Shown here piece after piece: positions 38,502-47,523 of a stretch of DNA of 64,000 nt. The notes beneath the pieces are model-generated. The model worked only from the letters and a program-made list of their open reading frames with translations. It did not search any database and had not been told where the DNA came from. The DNA is from Cytobacillus firmus (GTDB lineage: Bacteria > Bacillota > Bacilli > Bacillales > Cytobacillaceae), in the NCBI RefSeq assembly GCF_023715565.1, contig NZ_JAMBOJ010000010.1:33505-97504 (forward strand), given 5' to 3'. Each line of letters opens with the position of its first letter. Positions within the stretch are counted from its first letter, which is position 1. Made by a program: the position numbers and the translations under genes.

Positions 38502-39134
38502 TTAGTTTACACTAATATGCTCTTTGAGTTTTTCAAAGGTTTTATCCCCTATCCCTGAAATTAATTTCAAATCCTCAATATTCTTAAAGGGTCCATTTGT
38601 ATCACGGTGTTCAATTATCGCTGCAGCCTTAGAAGGCCCAATCCCCGGCAATGTCAGTAACTCTGTTTCATCCGCCCCGTTTAAATTTACCTTTCTGCTA
38701 TCCTGTTGTCCTTTAACCTCGACATTTCCGGCTACCGCCAGGGCCTCTTCAAGAATTTCACCCTCTTCAGGAACATAAATTACCATTTCATCTGTAATTT
38801 TCAGGGCAAAATTAATTTTAGTGCTATCCGCTTCTTCCGTCAGTCCCCCTGCTTTTTCCAGCAGGTCTATTACCCTTTCACCCTCTTTTGCTTCATACAC
38901 TCCCGGTTTTTTTACTGCTCCTTTAATATCTGCCTTCATCGTCTGCATCACCTGTTCAGCCTGCGTATCACCTGCTGTTTCTCTACCTTCATCTTCGTTC
39001 AAAGAAATTGACTGTTCAATCTCCGGTAATACCTCACTATACTGAACAGGCATTAAAAAATAATAGAGGAGAGCAGCCAATGCAACAGCAGCTCCTGCAA
39101 AATAAAATTTATAGGCTTTTATCCATTCGGGCAC
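38502..39134 (-). CDS. comEA: competence DNA receptor ComEA
   Basis: About 210 residues from the GTG at 39134, chosen because GGATGG lies seven bases upstream and the length matches other ComEA; the open frame reaches 39224. One N-terminal membrane anchor (about 8-28), a SLBB-like domain (about 75-130, IKGAVKKPGVYEAKEGERV) and a C-terminal helix-hairpin-helix pair (LLTLPGIGPSKAAAI and DLKLISGIGDKTFE). It binds double-stranded DNA outside the membrane for transfer to ComEC. Divergent from comER. Confidence 0.94.
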   Translation of the reverse strand: MPEWIKAYKFYFAGAAVALAALLYYFLMPVQYSEVLPEIEQSISLNEDEGRETAGDTQAEQVMQTMKADIKGAVKKPGVYEAKEGERVIDLLEKAGGLTEEADSTKINFALKITDEMVIYVPEEGEILEEALAVAGNVEVKGQQDSRKVNLNGADETELLTLPGIGPSKAAAIIEHRDTNGPFKNIEDLKLISGIGDKTFEKLKEHISVN

Positions 39135-39223
39135 TATGGATCCATCCTTTCTTTTTGGAATAAAAGTTTTTTTGATACATATCGTTATATGAGAGAGCCT
39201 GCTTTCAGAGGAGGGATGTAGCA

Positions 39224-40048
39224 TTGAAAATCGGAATCATTGGCACAGGTAATATGGGGAGAATATTGACCGAGGCGTTCCTTGACGGGGGAGCCGTTTC
39301 CCCGGCCTCCATGACGATAACCAATCGGACAGTCGTAAAAGCAAGGAAAATAAAGGAAAAACATCATGAAATTACTGTTGTAAATAATGCAAGAGAGGCC
39401 GCACATCGTTCTTCGCTGATCTTTATTTGTGTAAAGCCCCATGATGTGTATAATGTCGTTCAGGATATGTTGCCGTTCCTGTCAGAAGATAAATGTGTAG
39501 TGTCCATAACCAGCCCCATTAGTGTAAAACAGTTGGAATCAGTTGTGCCTTGTTCAGCGGCGAGGGCGATTCCAAGCATTACTAACAGGGCCTTATCAGG
39601 GGTGTCTTTATTATCATTCGGGGAACATTGCAGAGAACAATGGAAAGGGGAACTTAACAGGCTTTTTGCAAGTATCTCCACACCTGTTTTTATAGAGGAA
39701 GCAATTACCAGGGTTTCTTCGGATATTGTCAGCTGCGGACCTGCCTTTTTCAGCTACTTAACACAGCGCTTCATCAACGCGGCAGTTGCTGAAACGGAAA
39801 TTGATAATGAAACAGCAACAAAGCTTGCTAGTGAAATGCTGATCGGACTTGGAGAATTGCTGAAAAAAGGCTTTTATACATTGCCTACATTGCAGGAGAA
39901 GGTATGTGTCAAAGGAGGAATTACAGGAGAGGGAATTAAAATTCTTGAAAGCGAGCTCGGCAGTGTTTTTGAACACTTATTCCAGGCGACACATTCCAAG
40001 TTTGATGAAGATCTTGTAGAAGTAAAAAAGCAGTATTCTCTCTATTAA
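39224..40048 (+). CDS. comER: ComER, pyrroline-5-carboxylate reductase-like protein
   Basis: A 274-residue protein with a TTG start and AGAGGAGGG upstream. A Rossmann NAD(P)-binding motif GIIGTGNMG opens the sequence, and a C-terminal dimerisation domain contains KGGITGEGIK, similar to ProC. It is read opposite to the comE operon as in B. subtilis, where it is not required for competence. The reaction here is not proven. Confidence 0.92.
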   Translation: MKIGIIGTGNMGRILTEAFLDGGAVSPASMTITNRTVVKARKIKEKHHEITVVNNAREAAHRSSLIFICVKPHDVYNVVQDMLPFLSEDKCVVSITSPISVKQLESVVPCSAARAIPSITNRALSGVSLLSFGEHCREQWKGELNRLFASISTPVFIEEAITRVSSDIVSCGPAFFSYLTQRFINAAVAETEIDNETATKLASEMLIGLGELLKKGFYTLPTLQEKVCVKGGITGEGIKILESELGSVFEHLFQATHSKFDEDLVEVKKQYSLY

Positions 40049-40086
40049 CTATTCGATGTCAACAGAAATAATCCTTCACTATTTTA

Positions 40087-40121
40087 AAAAAACAGCCGGA
40101 AAAATTAAACCGGCTGTTTTA
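40087..40121. terminator. bidirectional terminator between comER and yqeM
   Basis: AAAACAGCCGG and CCGGCTGTTTT form a perfect 11-bp stem with U runs on both sides. Confidence 0.9.
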
Positions 40122-40123
40122 TA

Positions 40124-40873
40124 TTAGTTCTTTTTCTTTGCAATAAAGATAATTCGTTCAGCCTGGCTGTCTGGTGTTCCTTCTTTAAAGTCTCCTGAAA
40201 GGTCAACAAGGTCAAAACCGCATTCCTCAAGCCAGCTTTTATATTGGTCAATAGGATAAGTGCGCTGCAAATGCAGTTCGTCATAGCGGTCATACTTTCC
40301 TGTTTTTTCGTCCTGAACAAAAAACGAAAGATCGTGCTCTACAGAATTTGGGTATTCGCCCTGAAAACTGTGCCAAATATATGAGATTTCCTCGTCATTT
40401 TCAGCAAAGGTCTGGTTCATAAATATCTGCATGATTTTATAAATGGAATGAACATCAAAAATAAATAGACCATCGTTTTTTAAATAGCTATGAACCCGCC
40501 GGAAAGTGTTTTTTACATCTGATTCCGTCTCCAGGTAATTCAAAGAATCACAAAATATGCCAATAATATCAAATTCACTAAACCCTTCAAGCTCTGCCAT
40601 GTTCTGCAGGTAAAAGGGGATTTGCAGACCTTTCTGCTCCGCCTTGGCATGGGCTACAGCCAGCATATCCTCTGATAAATCCACACCTGTTACCTCATAG
40701 CCCTGTTCACTTAACCTTATGGAAAGCTGCCCTGTGCCACATGCAAGATCCAGCAATTGTTTGCCTGTAACATTAAATTCCATATGCTTTTCATTGATCA
40801 ATTTAATCCAGCTGTCATAAGGAACATCTTCCATCAGCCTGTCATAGAGATAAGCGAACTTACCGTAGCTCAT
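40124..40873 (-). CDS. yqeM: class I SAM-dependent methyltransferase YqeM
   Basis: A 249-residue protein with the SAM-binding motif LLDLACGTGQLSIRL (about 40-54) and the acidic VDLSEDML block. The substrate is unknown. It is the last gene of the yqeG-yqeM operon and overlaps rsfS by 4 bases, so translation is coupled. A strong terminator follows. Confidence 0.9.
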   Translation of the reverse strand: MSYGKFAYLYDRLMEDVPYDSWIKLINEKHMEFNVTGKQLLDLACGTGQLSIRLSEQGYEVTGVDLSEDMLAVAHAKAEQKGLQIPFYLQNMAELEGFSEFDIIGIFCDSLNYLETESDVKNTFRRVHSYLKNDGLFIFDVHSIYKIMQIFMNQTFAENDEEISYIWHSFQGEYPNSVEHDLSFFVQDEKTGKYDRYDELHLQRTYPIDQYKSWLEECGFDLVDLSGDFKEGTPDSQAERIIFIAKKKN

Positions 40874-41226
40874 TGGTTAAGAATGCCCTGAACGTTTTCG
40901 ACCGGAGCATCTCCCCAGAGTCTTTCAAGATTATAGTAGCTTCTCTCATCCTTATGGAAAATATGTGCAACGATATCACCCATATCAACCAGAATCCACC
41001 TTGCTTCATCAAAGCCTTCCATTCGCTTAACCGTAAACCCTTGTTCTTCAGATTTTTCTTTCATTTCCCGAGCAATGGCTTGCACTTGTTTATCAGAATT
41101 TCCGTGACAAATAACAAAGTAGTCCGAAATCAGGGAAATCCCCTTCATATTTAGAACCGTTATATCTTCTGCACGTTTATCATCCGCTGCTTTTACTGCC
41201 GTCATCAGCATAGTATTTTCTTTCAT
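40870..41226 (-). CDS. rsfS: ribosome silencing factor RsfS
   Basis: A 118-residue protein with the conserved ISDYFVICHGNSDKQVQAIA block and the C-terminal WILVDMGDIVAHIFH signature. RsfS binds L14 on the 50S subunit and blocks subunit joining under starvation. It overlaps its neighbours on both sides by 4 bases. Confidence 0.96.
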   Translation of the reverse strand: MKENTMLMTAVKAADDKRAEDITVLNMKGISLISDYFVICHGNSDKQVQAIAREMKEKSEEQGFTVKRMEGFDEARWILVDMGDIVAHIFHKDERSYYNLERLWGDAPVENVQGILNQ

Positions 41227-41798
41227 TTAATCAATCCCTCCTTATTCATTACAAGGTCATTATAAGTTTCGAAGGACGCCGGAAAAACAGGCTGCCCTTT
41301 TTTCATTAAAAACATAATGGTATTTTGAACAGATTTTATTAAAGCCTTGTTTAAGTTGGTCTGTGCTAAATCACGCACTTCGTCAACTCCAGGAAAATGC
41401 CTTCCTGGTTCAATATAATCTGCTAGATAAATGATCTTTTCAAGTAGTGCCATTCCCGGCCTCCCTGAAGTATGATATCTTATTGCATCCAAAACCTCTA
41501 TATCATGCACTCCAGCTTCTTTCTCTGCCAAGTAAGCACCGACAGGAGCATGCCAAAGTTCACTATTGTAATTCAAAAGCTCGGCTGGCATACCAGTATT
41601 AATGATAATTTCCCTCATTTCTTCCTTAGGGCGGAACTTAGCATAATCATGAAAAATGGCTGCCAATTCAGCTTTTTTACTATCAGCGCCATATTTTTCT
41701 GCAAGTTTAATGGCTGTTTCCATCACCCCGACTGTATGAAGGTAGCGATGTTCAGTCAGTTGCTCCTTTACAATAGCCAGAGCTTTTTCACGATTCAT
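41223..41798 (-). CDS. yqeK: HD-domain hydrolase YqeK (symmetrical Ap4A hydrolase family)
   Basis: A 191-residue protein with HD-domain ligands visible: HTVGV (His about 20), FHDYAK (His-Asp about 49-50) and later His and Asp residues. Members hydrolyse diadenosine tetraphosphate symmetrically to ADP. It overlaps nadD by 11 bases and rsfS by 4, a compact operon typical of Bacillus. Confidence 0.93.
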   Translation of the reverse strand: MNREKALAIVKEQLTEHRYLHTVGVMETAIKLAEKYGADSKKAELAAIFHDYAKFRPKEEMREIIINTGMPAELLNYNSELWHAPVGAYLAEKEAGVHDIEVLDAIRYHTSGRPGMALLEKIIYLADYIEPGRHFPGVDEVRDLAQTNLNKALIKSVQNTIMFLMKKGQPVFPASFETYNDLVMNKEGLIK

Positions 41799-42357
41799 AT
41801 AATTGATTCTCCTTTATATAACTCCTTATAGAATCCGGTACTAAATATCGTATAGTACCGCCTTCCCTTATACGGCTTCTGATCATACTTGAGGAGATCC
41901 CCATTTCAGGAACGTCAGCATAAAGAATTTTGTACGGAGTTTGCAAATTGTAAGATGGCCGCCTTACTCCTATAAAGGTAATCAATTCAAGAAGTTTGTC
42001 AATGTTATGCCACTTGGGCAAATATTCAACCATGTCAGCTCCAATAATAAAATAAAATTGCTTTTGAGGATAGTGTTCCTTCAAAATCCTGATTGTATCG
42101 TAGGTAAATGAAGGACCTTCCCGCTCCATCTCAATTAATTCTATTTTAAAGCCTGGGTGATTCTGTAATGCGAGTTTCAGCATTTCAATTCGATCACTGC
42201 CGCTAACATGATCTGACCTTTTTTTATGGGGAGGCTCATGGTTCGGCATAAACCATACTTCATCCAAACCATGGGAAGACATAACCTCATTTGCGATAAT
42301 GAGATGGCCTAAATGAGGCGGATTAAAGGTCCCTCCAAGTATGCCTACCTTTTCCAT
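41788..42357 (-). CDS. nadD: nicotinate-nucleotide adenylyltransferase
   Basis: A 189-residue protein with the nucleotidyltransferase motif GGTFNPPHLGHL (HxGH) at about 8-19 and the ISSSMIRSR motif near 155. It makes deamido-NAD from nicotinate mononucleotide and ATP. It sits between yhbY and yqeK. Confidence 0.97.
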   Translation of the reverse strand: MEKVGILGGTFNPPHLGHLIIANEVMSSHGLDEVWFMPNHEPPHKKRSDHVSGSDRIEMLKLALQNHPGFKIELIEMEREGPSFTYDTIRILKEHYPQKQFYFIIGADMVEYLPKWHNIDKLLELITFIGVRRPSYNLQTPYKILYADVPEMGISSSMIRSRIREGGTIRYLVPDSIRSYIKENQLYES

Positions 42358-42396
42358 TTACACTCCTCCATACAAACAGTTTAATTTTCCCAAAGC

Positions 42397-42687
42397 TTAC
42401 TGCAAGTTGATTTGTTTGTTTTCTTTTGATTCTTTGTATAAAACAATAATATTCCCGATGATTTGGACAACATCAGCCTTCGCACCTTCTGACAGCTGCT
42501 GTGCCACCGCATCTCTGTCTTCTTCACAATTTTGAAGGACTGAAACCTTTAATAACTCACGGGCTTCCAGTGCCTCTCCTACTTGTTTAATCATATTTTC
42601 ATTAACCCCGCCCTTCCCAACTTGGAAAATAGGGCTTAAATGATGCGCTTTTGATCGCAACAAACGCTTTTGCTTTCCTGTTAGCAT
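42397..42687 (-). CDS. yhbY: YhbY-family RNA-binding protein (YqeI)
   Basis: A 96-residue CRS1/YhbY (CRM) domain protein with the RNA-binding GKGGVNENMI loop and the helical start LTGKQKRLLRSKAHHL. The family associates with pre-50S particles. It overlaps the end of aroE by 7 bases. Confidence 0.94.
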   Translation of the reverse strand: MLTGKQKRLLRSKAHHLSPIFQVGKGGVNENMIKQVGEALEARELLKVSVLQNCEEDRDAVAQQLSEGAKADVVQIIGNIIVLYKESKENKQINLQ

Positions 42688-43520
42688 AATAATCCTCCCA
42701 GCTGATTTAAAACCTTTTGTCTCATTCTTTCAATGTCAGGCTCAATGCCAGTCCACATTTCAAAAGCAAGAGCCCCCTGATATACGAACATATCAATTCC
42801 ATTCTGAATTCCGGCGCCCTTTACGGCAGCTTCCTTTAAAAGCCTGGTTTGCAGCGGATTATAAATGATATCACTAACAAAGGCTCCAGGCATAAGTTTA
42901 TGTACCGAAAGCGGGCTTTTGCCAATTTCCGGATGCATTCCAATTGATGTAGTCTGAACAATTAAATCGTATTTTTCCAGGCTTTCCTCTGCCTCCTGCC
43001 GGTTCAAAACCCGGGCAGGGACCTCAAAAGGGCAGTCATTCAAGATCTGCTCTGCCCTTTCTTGAGTCCGATTGCAAATGTCCAGAAGCTCTGGGCCTTC
43101 TTTAGCAATTGTAAAATAAATGGCTCTCGCAGCTCCTCCTGCTCCCACTATCAGCACTTTTTTCTCATTAATTGATTGGTTCTGATTCAGCAGGCCATTT
43201 ACAAATCCGCTTCCATCCGTATTGCAGCCTATTAGCTTACCATCCTGATTGACCACTGTATTAACTGCCCCAATTGCCTCAGCAAGAGGATCCAGTTCAT
43301 CTAAAAGAGGAATGATAGCCTCCTTATGGGGTACCGTAACATTAAATCCCTCAATTCCGATTGCCCTGAACCCTTTAACAGCGTCATTCAGATTTCCCCT
43401 GGATACATGAAATGGATGATAATGTGCATCAATACTGTAAATCTTAAATAATTCATTGTGCATAGCCGGAGACATTGAATGGGAAATTGGGTCCCCAATC
43501 ACTCCAAAAAGCTTTTTCAA
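42681..43520 (-). CDS. aroE: shikimate dehydrogenase
   Basis: A 279-residue protein with the shikimate-binding start GVIGDPISHSMSPAMHN, the catalytic lysine/asparagine block NVTVPHKE and the NADP motif GAGGAARAI. It reduces 3-dehydroshikimate in aromatic amino acid synthesis. In this operon it lies between a ribosome-assembly GTPase and yhbY, the standard Bacillus arrangement. Confidence 0.97.
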   Translation of the reverse strand: MKKLFGVIGDPISHSMSPAMHNELFKIYSIDAHYHPFHVSRGNLNDAVKGFRAIGIEGFNVTVPHKEAIIPLLDELDPLAEAIGAVNTVVNQDGKLIGCNTDGSGFVNGLLNQNQSINEKKVLIVGAGGAARAIYFTIAKEGPELLDICNRTQERAEQILNDCPFEVPARVLNRQEAEESLEKYDLIVQTTSIGMHPEIGKSPLSVHKLMPGAFVSDIIYNPLQTRLLKEAAVKGAGIQNGIDMFVYQGALAFEMWTGIEPDIERMRQKVLNQLGGLLC

Positions 43521-43566
43521 AAATCCTCACCCCTTTTGAAAAGCGTAAGCAAATGCAAGTAACAGC

Positions 43567-44673
43567 CTAAATTAATGACTTCCTTATCATGGCATGGACA
43601 CCTTTAGGAACATATGCAGCTACTTTGGCCCCACCCTCATTTACCGTTATCCAGCCAAGTCCTGAAAACACTATATCTGTTTTCGGTTCTTTAATTGTGA
43701 ATTCATGTTTCACAAGCTCAGGGAAGGTCTCCATCTGCTCTATTCTTGGCGGTGTAAGCATCTCTCCCGCATGATTCTCATAAAGCTCATCCGCCTTTTC
43801 TGTTTTGGTGCGGTGTATATTTAATTCATTTGAGAAATGACAAACAAATGAGCGCCGGCCGCCAGCAATATAATCAAACCTGGCCAGTCCGCCAAAAAAG
43901 AGTGTCTGCTCTTCATTAAGCTGGAAAACCTTAGGTTTAATCTCCTTTTTAGGTGTTATCACCTTCAAGTCTCTTTTATCTACATAATGAGCCATCTGAT
44001 GATGGTTAATTATGCCTGGAGTATCCACCAAAGCCTTTCCATCAGATAGAGGGATTTCGATAATATCCAGAGTCGTTCCTGGGAAGTGGGAAGTAGTGAT
44101 GACATCGCCCTCACCTGTTACTTCTTTTAATATGCGGTTGATGAAAGTGGATTTACCTACATTTGTACACCCTACTACATAAACGTCTTTTCCTTCCCGA
44201 TAATGATCGATGGCTGCTGCAATTTCTTTAATGGAGTACCCTTTTGCAGCACTGGCCAGGTACACCTCTTCCGGTTTCAGCCCCAGCTGTTTTGATTCCT
44301 GCTTCATCCAGTTAATCAGCTTATTTGTTTTCACGGACTTTGGAAGCAGGTCAACTTTGTTTCCAACAAGCAAGATTTTATTACTGCCGACAAAACGGTG
44401 AAGACCTGGGAGCCAGCTGCCGTTAAAATCAAAAATGTCCACAATCTTCACAATAAGTGCATCACTTTGCCCAATTTCATTCAGGATCTTTAGAAAATCA
44501 TCATCAGTCAAGCTGACATCCTGAACTTCATTATAATGCTTCAGCCTGAAACAGCGCTGGCAAATAATCGTTTCCTTCTGCAGAGCTGATTGAGGAGCAT
44601 AACCTAATTCATCAGGGTTCTCTGTTTGAACTTTCACTCCACAGCCTACACACACAAATTGTTCTTCACTCAC
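43567..44673 (-). CDS. yqeH: ribosome biogenesis GTPase YqeH
   Basis: A 368-residue circularly permuted GTPase. An N-terminal zinc finger (CVGC and CQRC, about 8-39) precedes the G motifs in permuted order: NKVD (about 106), then the P-loop GCTNVGKST (about 168) and DTPG (about 217). YqeH is needed for 30S assembly in B. subtilis. It follows yqeG by 3 bases. Confidence 0.96.
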   Translation of the reverse strand: MSEEQFVCVGCGVKVQTENPDELGYAPQSALQKETIICQRCFRLKHYNEVQDVSLTDDDFLKILNEIGQSDALIVKIVDIFDFNGSWLPGLHRFVGSNKILLVGNKVDLLPKSVKTNKLINWMKQESKQLGLKPEEVYLASAAKGYSIKEIAAAIDHYREGKDVYVVGCTNVGKSTFINRILKEVTGEGDVITTSHFPGTTLDIIEIPLSDGKALVDTPGIINHHQMAHYVDKRDLKVITPKKEIKPKVFQLNEEQTLFFGGLARFDYIAGGRRSFVCHFSNELNIHRTKTEKADELYENHAGEMLTPPRIEQMETFPELVKHEFTIKEPKTDIVFSGLGWITVNEGGAKVAAYVPKGVHAMIRKSLI

Positions 44674-44676
44674 TTT

Positions 44677-45192
44677 TTAATCCTCCCACTGAATCATTCC
44701 TTTTTTTCTGAACCAATTTAATATCCGTCTTTCCACCAGCCGGTTAAATTTTGTAAAAAAACCGTCAGTTTGAGCTACAGGTACGACCAAAATGGTATGG
44801 AACCCGCTTCTGTTTCCTCCCAGTACGTCAGTCAGCAATTGGTCTCCAATCACCACTGTTTCCTCTTTTTTCAGTCCCATTTCAGTCAGCGCTCTTCGAA
44901 AGGCCCTGCCCATTGGCTTTCTGGCCTGATAAATAAAAGGAATTTCAAGGGGGTCGGAAAAAGCCTTAACACGATTTTCATTATTATTTGACACAATGGT
45001 AACCTTAATGTTGCTTTGCTTCATTTCCTCAAACCAGCTAATCAGCTTTGGTGTTGCATTTGGCCTGTCCCATTCGACTAGTGTATTATCCAGGTCCGTA
45101 ATTATCCCTTTAACTCCCTTTTCCTGTAAACTATGTGGAGTTATTTCAAAAATACTTTTAACATGCTGATTAGGCAAAAAATGCTTTAACAC
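44677..45192 (-). CDS. yqeG: YqeG-family HAD phosphatase
   Basis: A 171-residue HAD-superfamily protein with the nucleophile motif DLDNTLV (about 31-37), the TIVSNN motif II and the lysine/aspartate block KPMGRAF and VIGDQLLTDV. The family is IIIA type; its substrate is not established by sequence. It heads the yqeG-to-yqeM operon. Confidence 0.94.
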   Translation of the reverse strand: MLKHFLPNQHVKSIFEITPHSLQEKGVKGIITDLDNTLVEWDRPNATPKLISWFEEMKQSNIKVTIVSNNNENRVKAFSDPLEIPFIYQARKPMGRAFRRALTEMGLKKEETVVIGDQLLTDVLGGNRSGFHTILVVPVAQTDGFFTKFNRLVERRILNWFRKKGMIQWED

Positions 45193-45477
45193 TATATTTA
45201 CACCTCAATCATTGATTCATATTGTCCGGCAATAGTGTATCTATGCCCTCAAATTAATCCCCGTCTTAAATGTTAATTAGAAAACACCGATTTCATCATA
45301 CCCAATTTTGTCCGCTCTTTCAAAATAAAGCATGACGGATTTCAATCAGGCCGTTCTATTTTATACGATTCCACAAAATGGGGAAAGACACTCAAAACTC
45401 AGTAAATTTCCACAGAATACTTGTTAATTAACGTTAAAATAAAAATTTTTCGACAAAAACCAACTGCTCCTCAGCCC

Positions 45478-45576
45478 TGTGGATAACTTTATGCACATAA
45501 CCCAATATGATTTTACTACTTTTCCCCTTTTTATAAACAAAATAATCACAGGTTATCCACCGTATCCTGTGGATAA
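45478..45576. promoter_or_regulatory. cluster of DnaA boxes upstream of sda
   Basis: Four 9-mers match TTATNCACA or differ by one base: TGTGGATAA at 45478-45486 and 45568-45576 (minus), TTATGCACA at 45489-45497 and TTATCCACC at 45553-45561 (plus). Known biology: DnaA binds the sda promoter region in B. subtilis and couples it to replication. The 45193-45477 stretch otherwise shows only AT-rich DNA. Confidence 0.8.
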
Positions 45577-45603
45577 GAGAACAGTTGTTCTAACCGTTTT
45601 AAT

Positions 45604-45631
45604 TTGCTAAAGTAGGGGTACAACATAAAAT
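45604..45631 (+). promoter_or_regulatory. candidate promoter of sda
   Basis: TTGCTA, a 16-base spacer and TAAAAT, lying 28 bases downstream of the last DnaA box and about 68 bases before the sda start. Confidence 0.45.
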
Positions 45632-45698
45632 CTTACATTATATGTATAAAATAATTCTTTTAGAACTGAAATATCAAGTACCTGGAGGTGGGACAGGA

Positions 45699-45839
45699 AT
45701 GCGTAAACTGTCAGATGAATTATTAATCGAATCCTATTATAAAGCAAAAGAACTGCAGCTTAGCAAAGACTTCATCCGTTTAATTGAAACAGAAATCCAC
45801 CGTCGTTCACTATCAAACAGAATAAAAGTAACATCATAA
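45699..45839 (+). CDS. sda: sporulation checkpoint inhibitor Sda
   Basis: A 46-residue protein from the ATG at 45699 with CTGGAGGTGG upstream. It starts [20 protein letters not shown] and is a helical hairpin that binds histidine kinase KinA and blocks the phosphorelay when replication is active or damaged. The DnaA box cluster directly upstream supports replication-linked control. A short terminator follows. Confidence 0.95.
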   Translation: MRKLSDELLIESYYKAKELQLSKDFIRLIETEIHRRSLSNRIKVTS

Positions 45840-45845
45840 ATGGAC

Positions 45846-45869
45846 AAGCCCTTACCAGGGCTTTTTTTA
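45846..45869 (+). terminator. terminator after sda
   Basis: AAGCCC, loop TTACCA, GGGCTTTTTTT. Confidence 0.85.
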
Positions 45870-45895
45870 TACTCATATTTAACTGGTCTTTTCAT

Positions 45896-46672
45896 TCACA
45901 ACAGGGTTCCAATCCGCTCCCCTACTTTAATGTGAGCAGGAGTCTTAATTGACTTTTCGAGCTGGAATTTCCCCTTCTCAAACAGAAGAATGACAGTAGA
46001 GCCAAATGTAAAATAGGCCATTTCCTTTCCTTTTTCAAGCTGGTCCCCTTCATGGGTAAGTTCGATGGAATTTACAAACATAGCCCCCACTTTCACAATT
46101 GCGATGGCTGAATCACCATGCTTTACTTCAGTTATGCTCCTGAAATTTTTGGAAAGCGTTTCTCTGCCATATTTTAAACCCCATTTGTTAACAGGAAAAG
46201 ATTTTAACCCCAGAATCCATTGATCTGTTACTTTTCCAGTGACCGGACTGTGTATCCTGTGGTAGTGGCTCGGACTTAAATAAAAGATCATGTAAGTGCC
46301 GCCTGCATATTTCCCTGCTTTATTTGCACCAAGCATCTCAGAGATGGAATAGTTCTTCCCTTTTACCGTAATTATACGATTCTCCCGGATATCCCCAATA
46401 TCTTCAATTACAGCATCTACAGGACTCACTGCTGAATCAGGGCTCTCATCCGTTACTCGTGCATCTGCTTTCAGCCTTCTGATGAAAAACTCATGAAGTG
46501 TTGGATATTCATGCAGGTTTTTTTCCATTTCACTTTCATTAATATTATAAATTCTTGAAAATGAAGGAATCACCCTCCTGCTAAGGTTTGATTGTGCAAA
46601 TTTCTGAAGTATACCGGATGTCCATTTTCCATTTGTCAATTCAATCAGCAGTCGATATACAGGTTTTAACAA
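45896..46672 (-). CDS. psd: phosphatidylserine decarboxylase
   Basis: A 258-residue proenzyme with a TTG start and AGGGGG eight bases upstream. The pyruvoyl-forming site is FGST near residue 228 (YFTFGSTVILLFEKG), where self-cleavage creates the catalytic alpha chain. It converts phosphatidylserine to phosphatidylethanolamine. The partner pssA lies next to it but on the opposite strand, unlike the pssA-ybfM-psd operon of B. subtilis. Confidence 0.94.
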   Translation of the reverse strand: MLKPVYRLLIELTNGKWTSGILQKFAQSNLSRRVIPSFSRIYNINESEMEKNLHEYPTLHEFFIRRLKADARVTDESPDSAVSPVDAVIEDIGDIRENRIITVKGKNYSISEMLGANKAGKYAGGTYMIFYLSPSHYHRIHSPVTGKVTDQWILGLKSFPVNKWGLKYGRETLSKNFRSITEVKHGDSAIAIVKVGAMFVNSIELTHEGDQLEKGKEMAYFTFGSTVILLFEKGKFQLEKSIKTPAHIKVGERIGTLL

Positions 46673-46946
46673 AGGAAATGCCCCCTAACTAAATATGTTC
46701 TTTACGAACAGGCATAAAAAGCATAGAATAAAATATTATTATATAACATATAAAACTAAGTTTGCCATAGACTTCCCCGGATTTGGCACTTTTTTTATTA
46801 TTGGCTTCATTAAAGTTGCGGATTACTTCTATGATTTCTACCCTTCCCGATAGTTCCCATTTGCCGAAAGACATTAACACATAGCTGTTAGAAAATCTTC
46901 CAAATAGACTGCAAGCTGTGATTTCCCGGTGTAAGGAGTGCTTAAT

Positions 46947-47486
46947 ATGTTTTTTCAGGATGTTCTTGATCTAACCATTAAGAAGCTAAAAGCACAGACA
47001 GCCAATATCTTAACTCTGTCTAACTTGTTCTTAGGGTGCTTTGCTATTTTATTTTCTATTAATAATAATTTAAAATTGAGTGTACTGCTGATTTTTATCG
47101 CAGCTCTAGCTGACCGATTTGATGGGATGGCAGCAAGAAAAATGAATATTGAATCGGATTTAGGAAAGCAGCTTGATTCCATGAGTGATATTATTTCCTT
47201 TGGAGTTGCACCTGCACTGCTCTTATACACGGGAGTACTTTATGAATTCGGGGCACCCGGCGCCTTCCTGACTGCTCTATATATAGGATGTGGAGCATTA
47301 AGGCTTGCCCGTTTTAACATCAGTGAGAATAACGGTTATTTTACAGGATTGCCTATAACAGCTTCCGGGTGTCTCGCCACATTATGCTTTCTGGCGATTC
47401 CGTATTGGCCTTCTCCAATATTCCTTTTCATAATGCTTGCACTATCAACTTTAATGATAAGCCCTTTCACGCTGAAAAAAATGTAA
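46947..47486 (+). CDS. pssA: CDP-diacylglycerol-serine O-phosphatidyltransferase
   Basis: About 179 residues from the ATG at 46947 (AAGGAG nine bases upstream). The CDP-alcohol phosphatidyltransferase motif DGxxARx8Gx3Dx3D is complete in DGMAARKMNIESDLGKQLDS. About six membrane helices follow. It makes phosphatidylserine, the substrate of Psd encoded divergently next door. The N-terminal 20 residues are charged, a little longer than usual. Confidence 0.93.
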   Translation: MFFQDVLDLTIKKLKAQTANILTLSNLFLGCFAILFSINNNLKLSVLLIFIAALADRFDGMAARKMNIESDLGKQLDSMSDIISFGVAPALLLYTGVLYEFGAPGAFLTALYIGCGALRLARFNISENNGYFTGLPITASGCLATLCFLAIPYWPSPIFLFIMLALSTLMISPFTLKKM

Positions 47487-47487
47487 A

Positions 47488-47516
47488 AAGCCGTGCTCAC
47501 AATATGAGCACGGCTT
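47488..47516. terminator. bidirectional terminator between pssA and pepF
   Basis: AAGCCGTGCTCA and TGAGCACGGCTT form a perfect 12-bp stem; A/T-rich flanks on both sides. Confidence 0.88.
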
Positions 47517-47523
47517 CCAATTT

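Noticed and set aside
39135..39223. ComK boxes (AAAA-N5-TTTT) in front of comEA
   Set aside because: The only A/T blocks have four-base or off-register spacing; a paired K-box could not be shown.
46689..46880. A 63-codon minus-strand frame between psd and pssA with a hydrophobic C-terminus
   Set aside because: The GTG start lacks a ribosome site, the composition is AT-driven and no family is recognisable; it may be chance in a gap between divergent genes.
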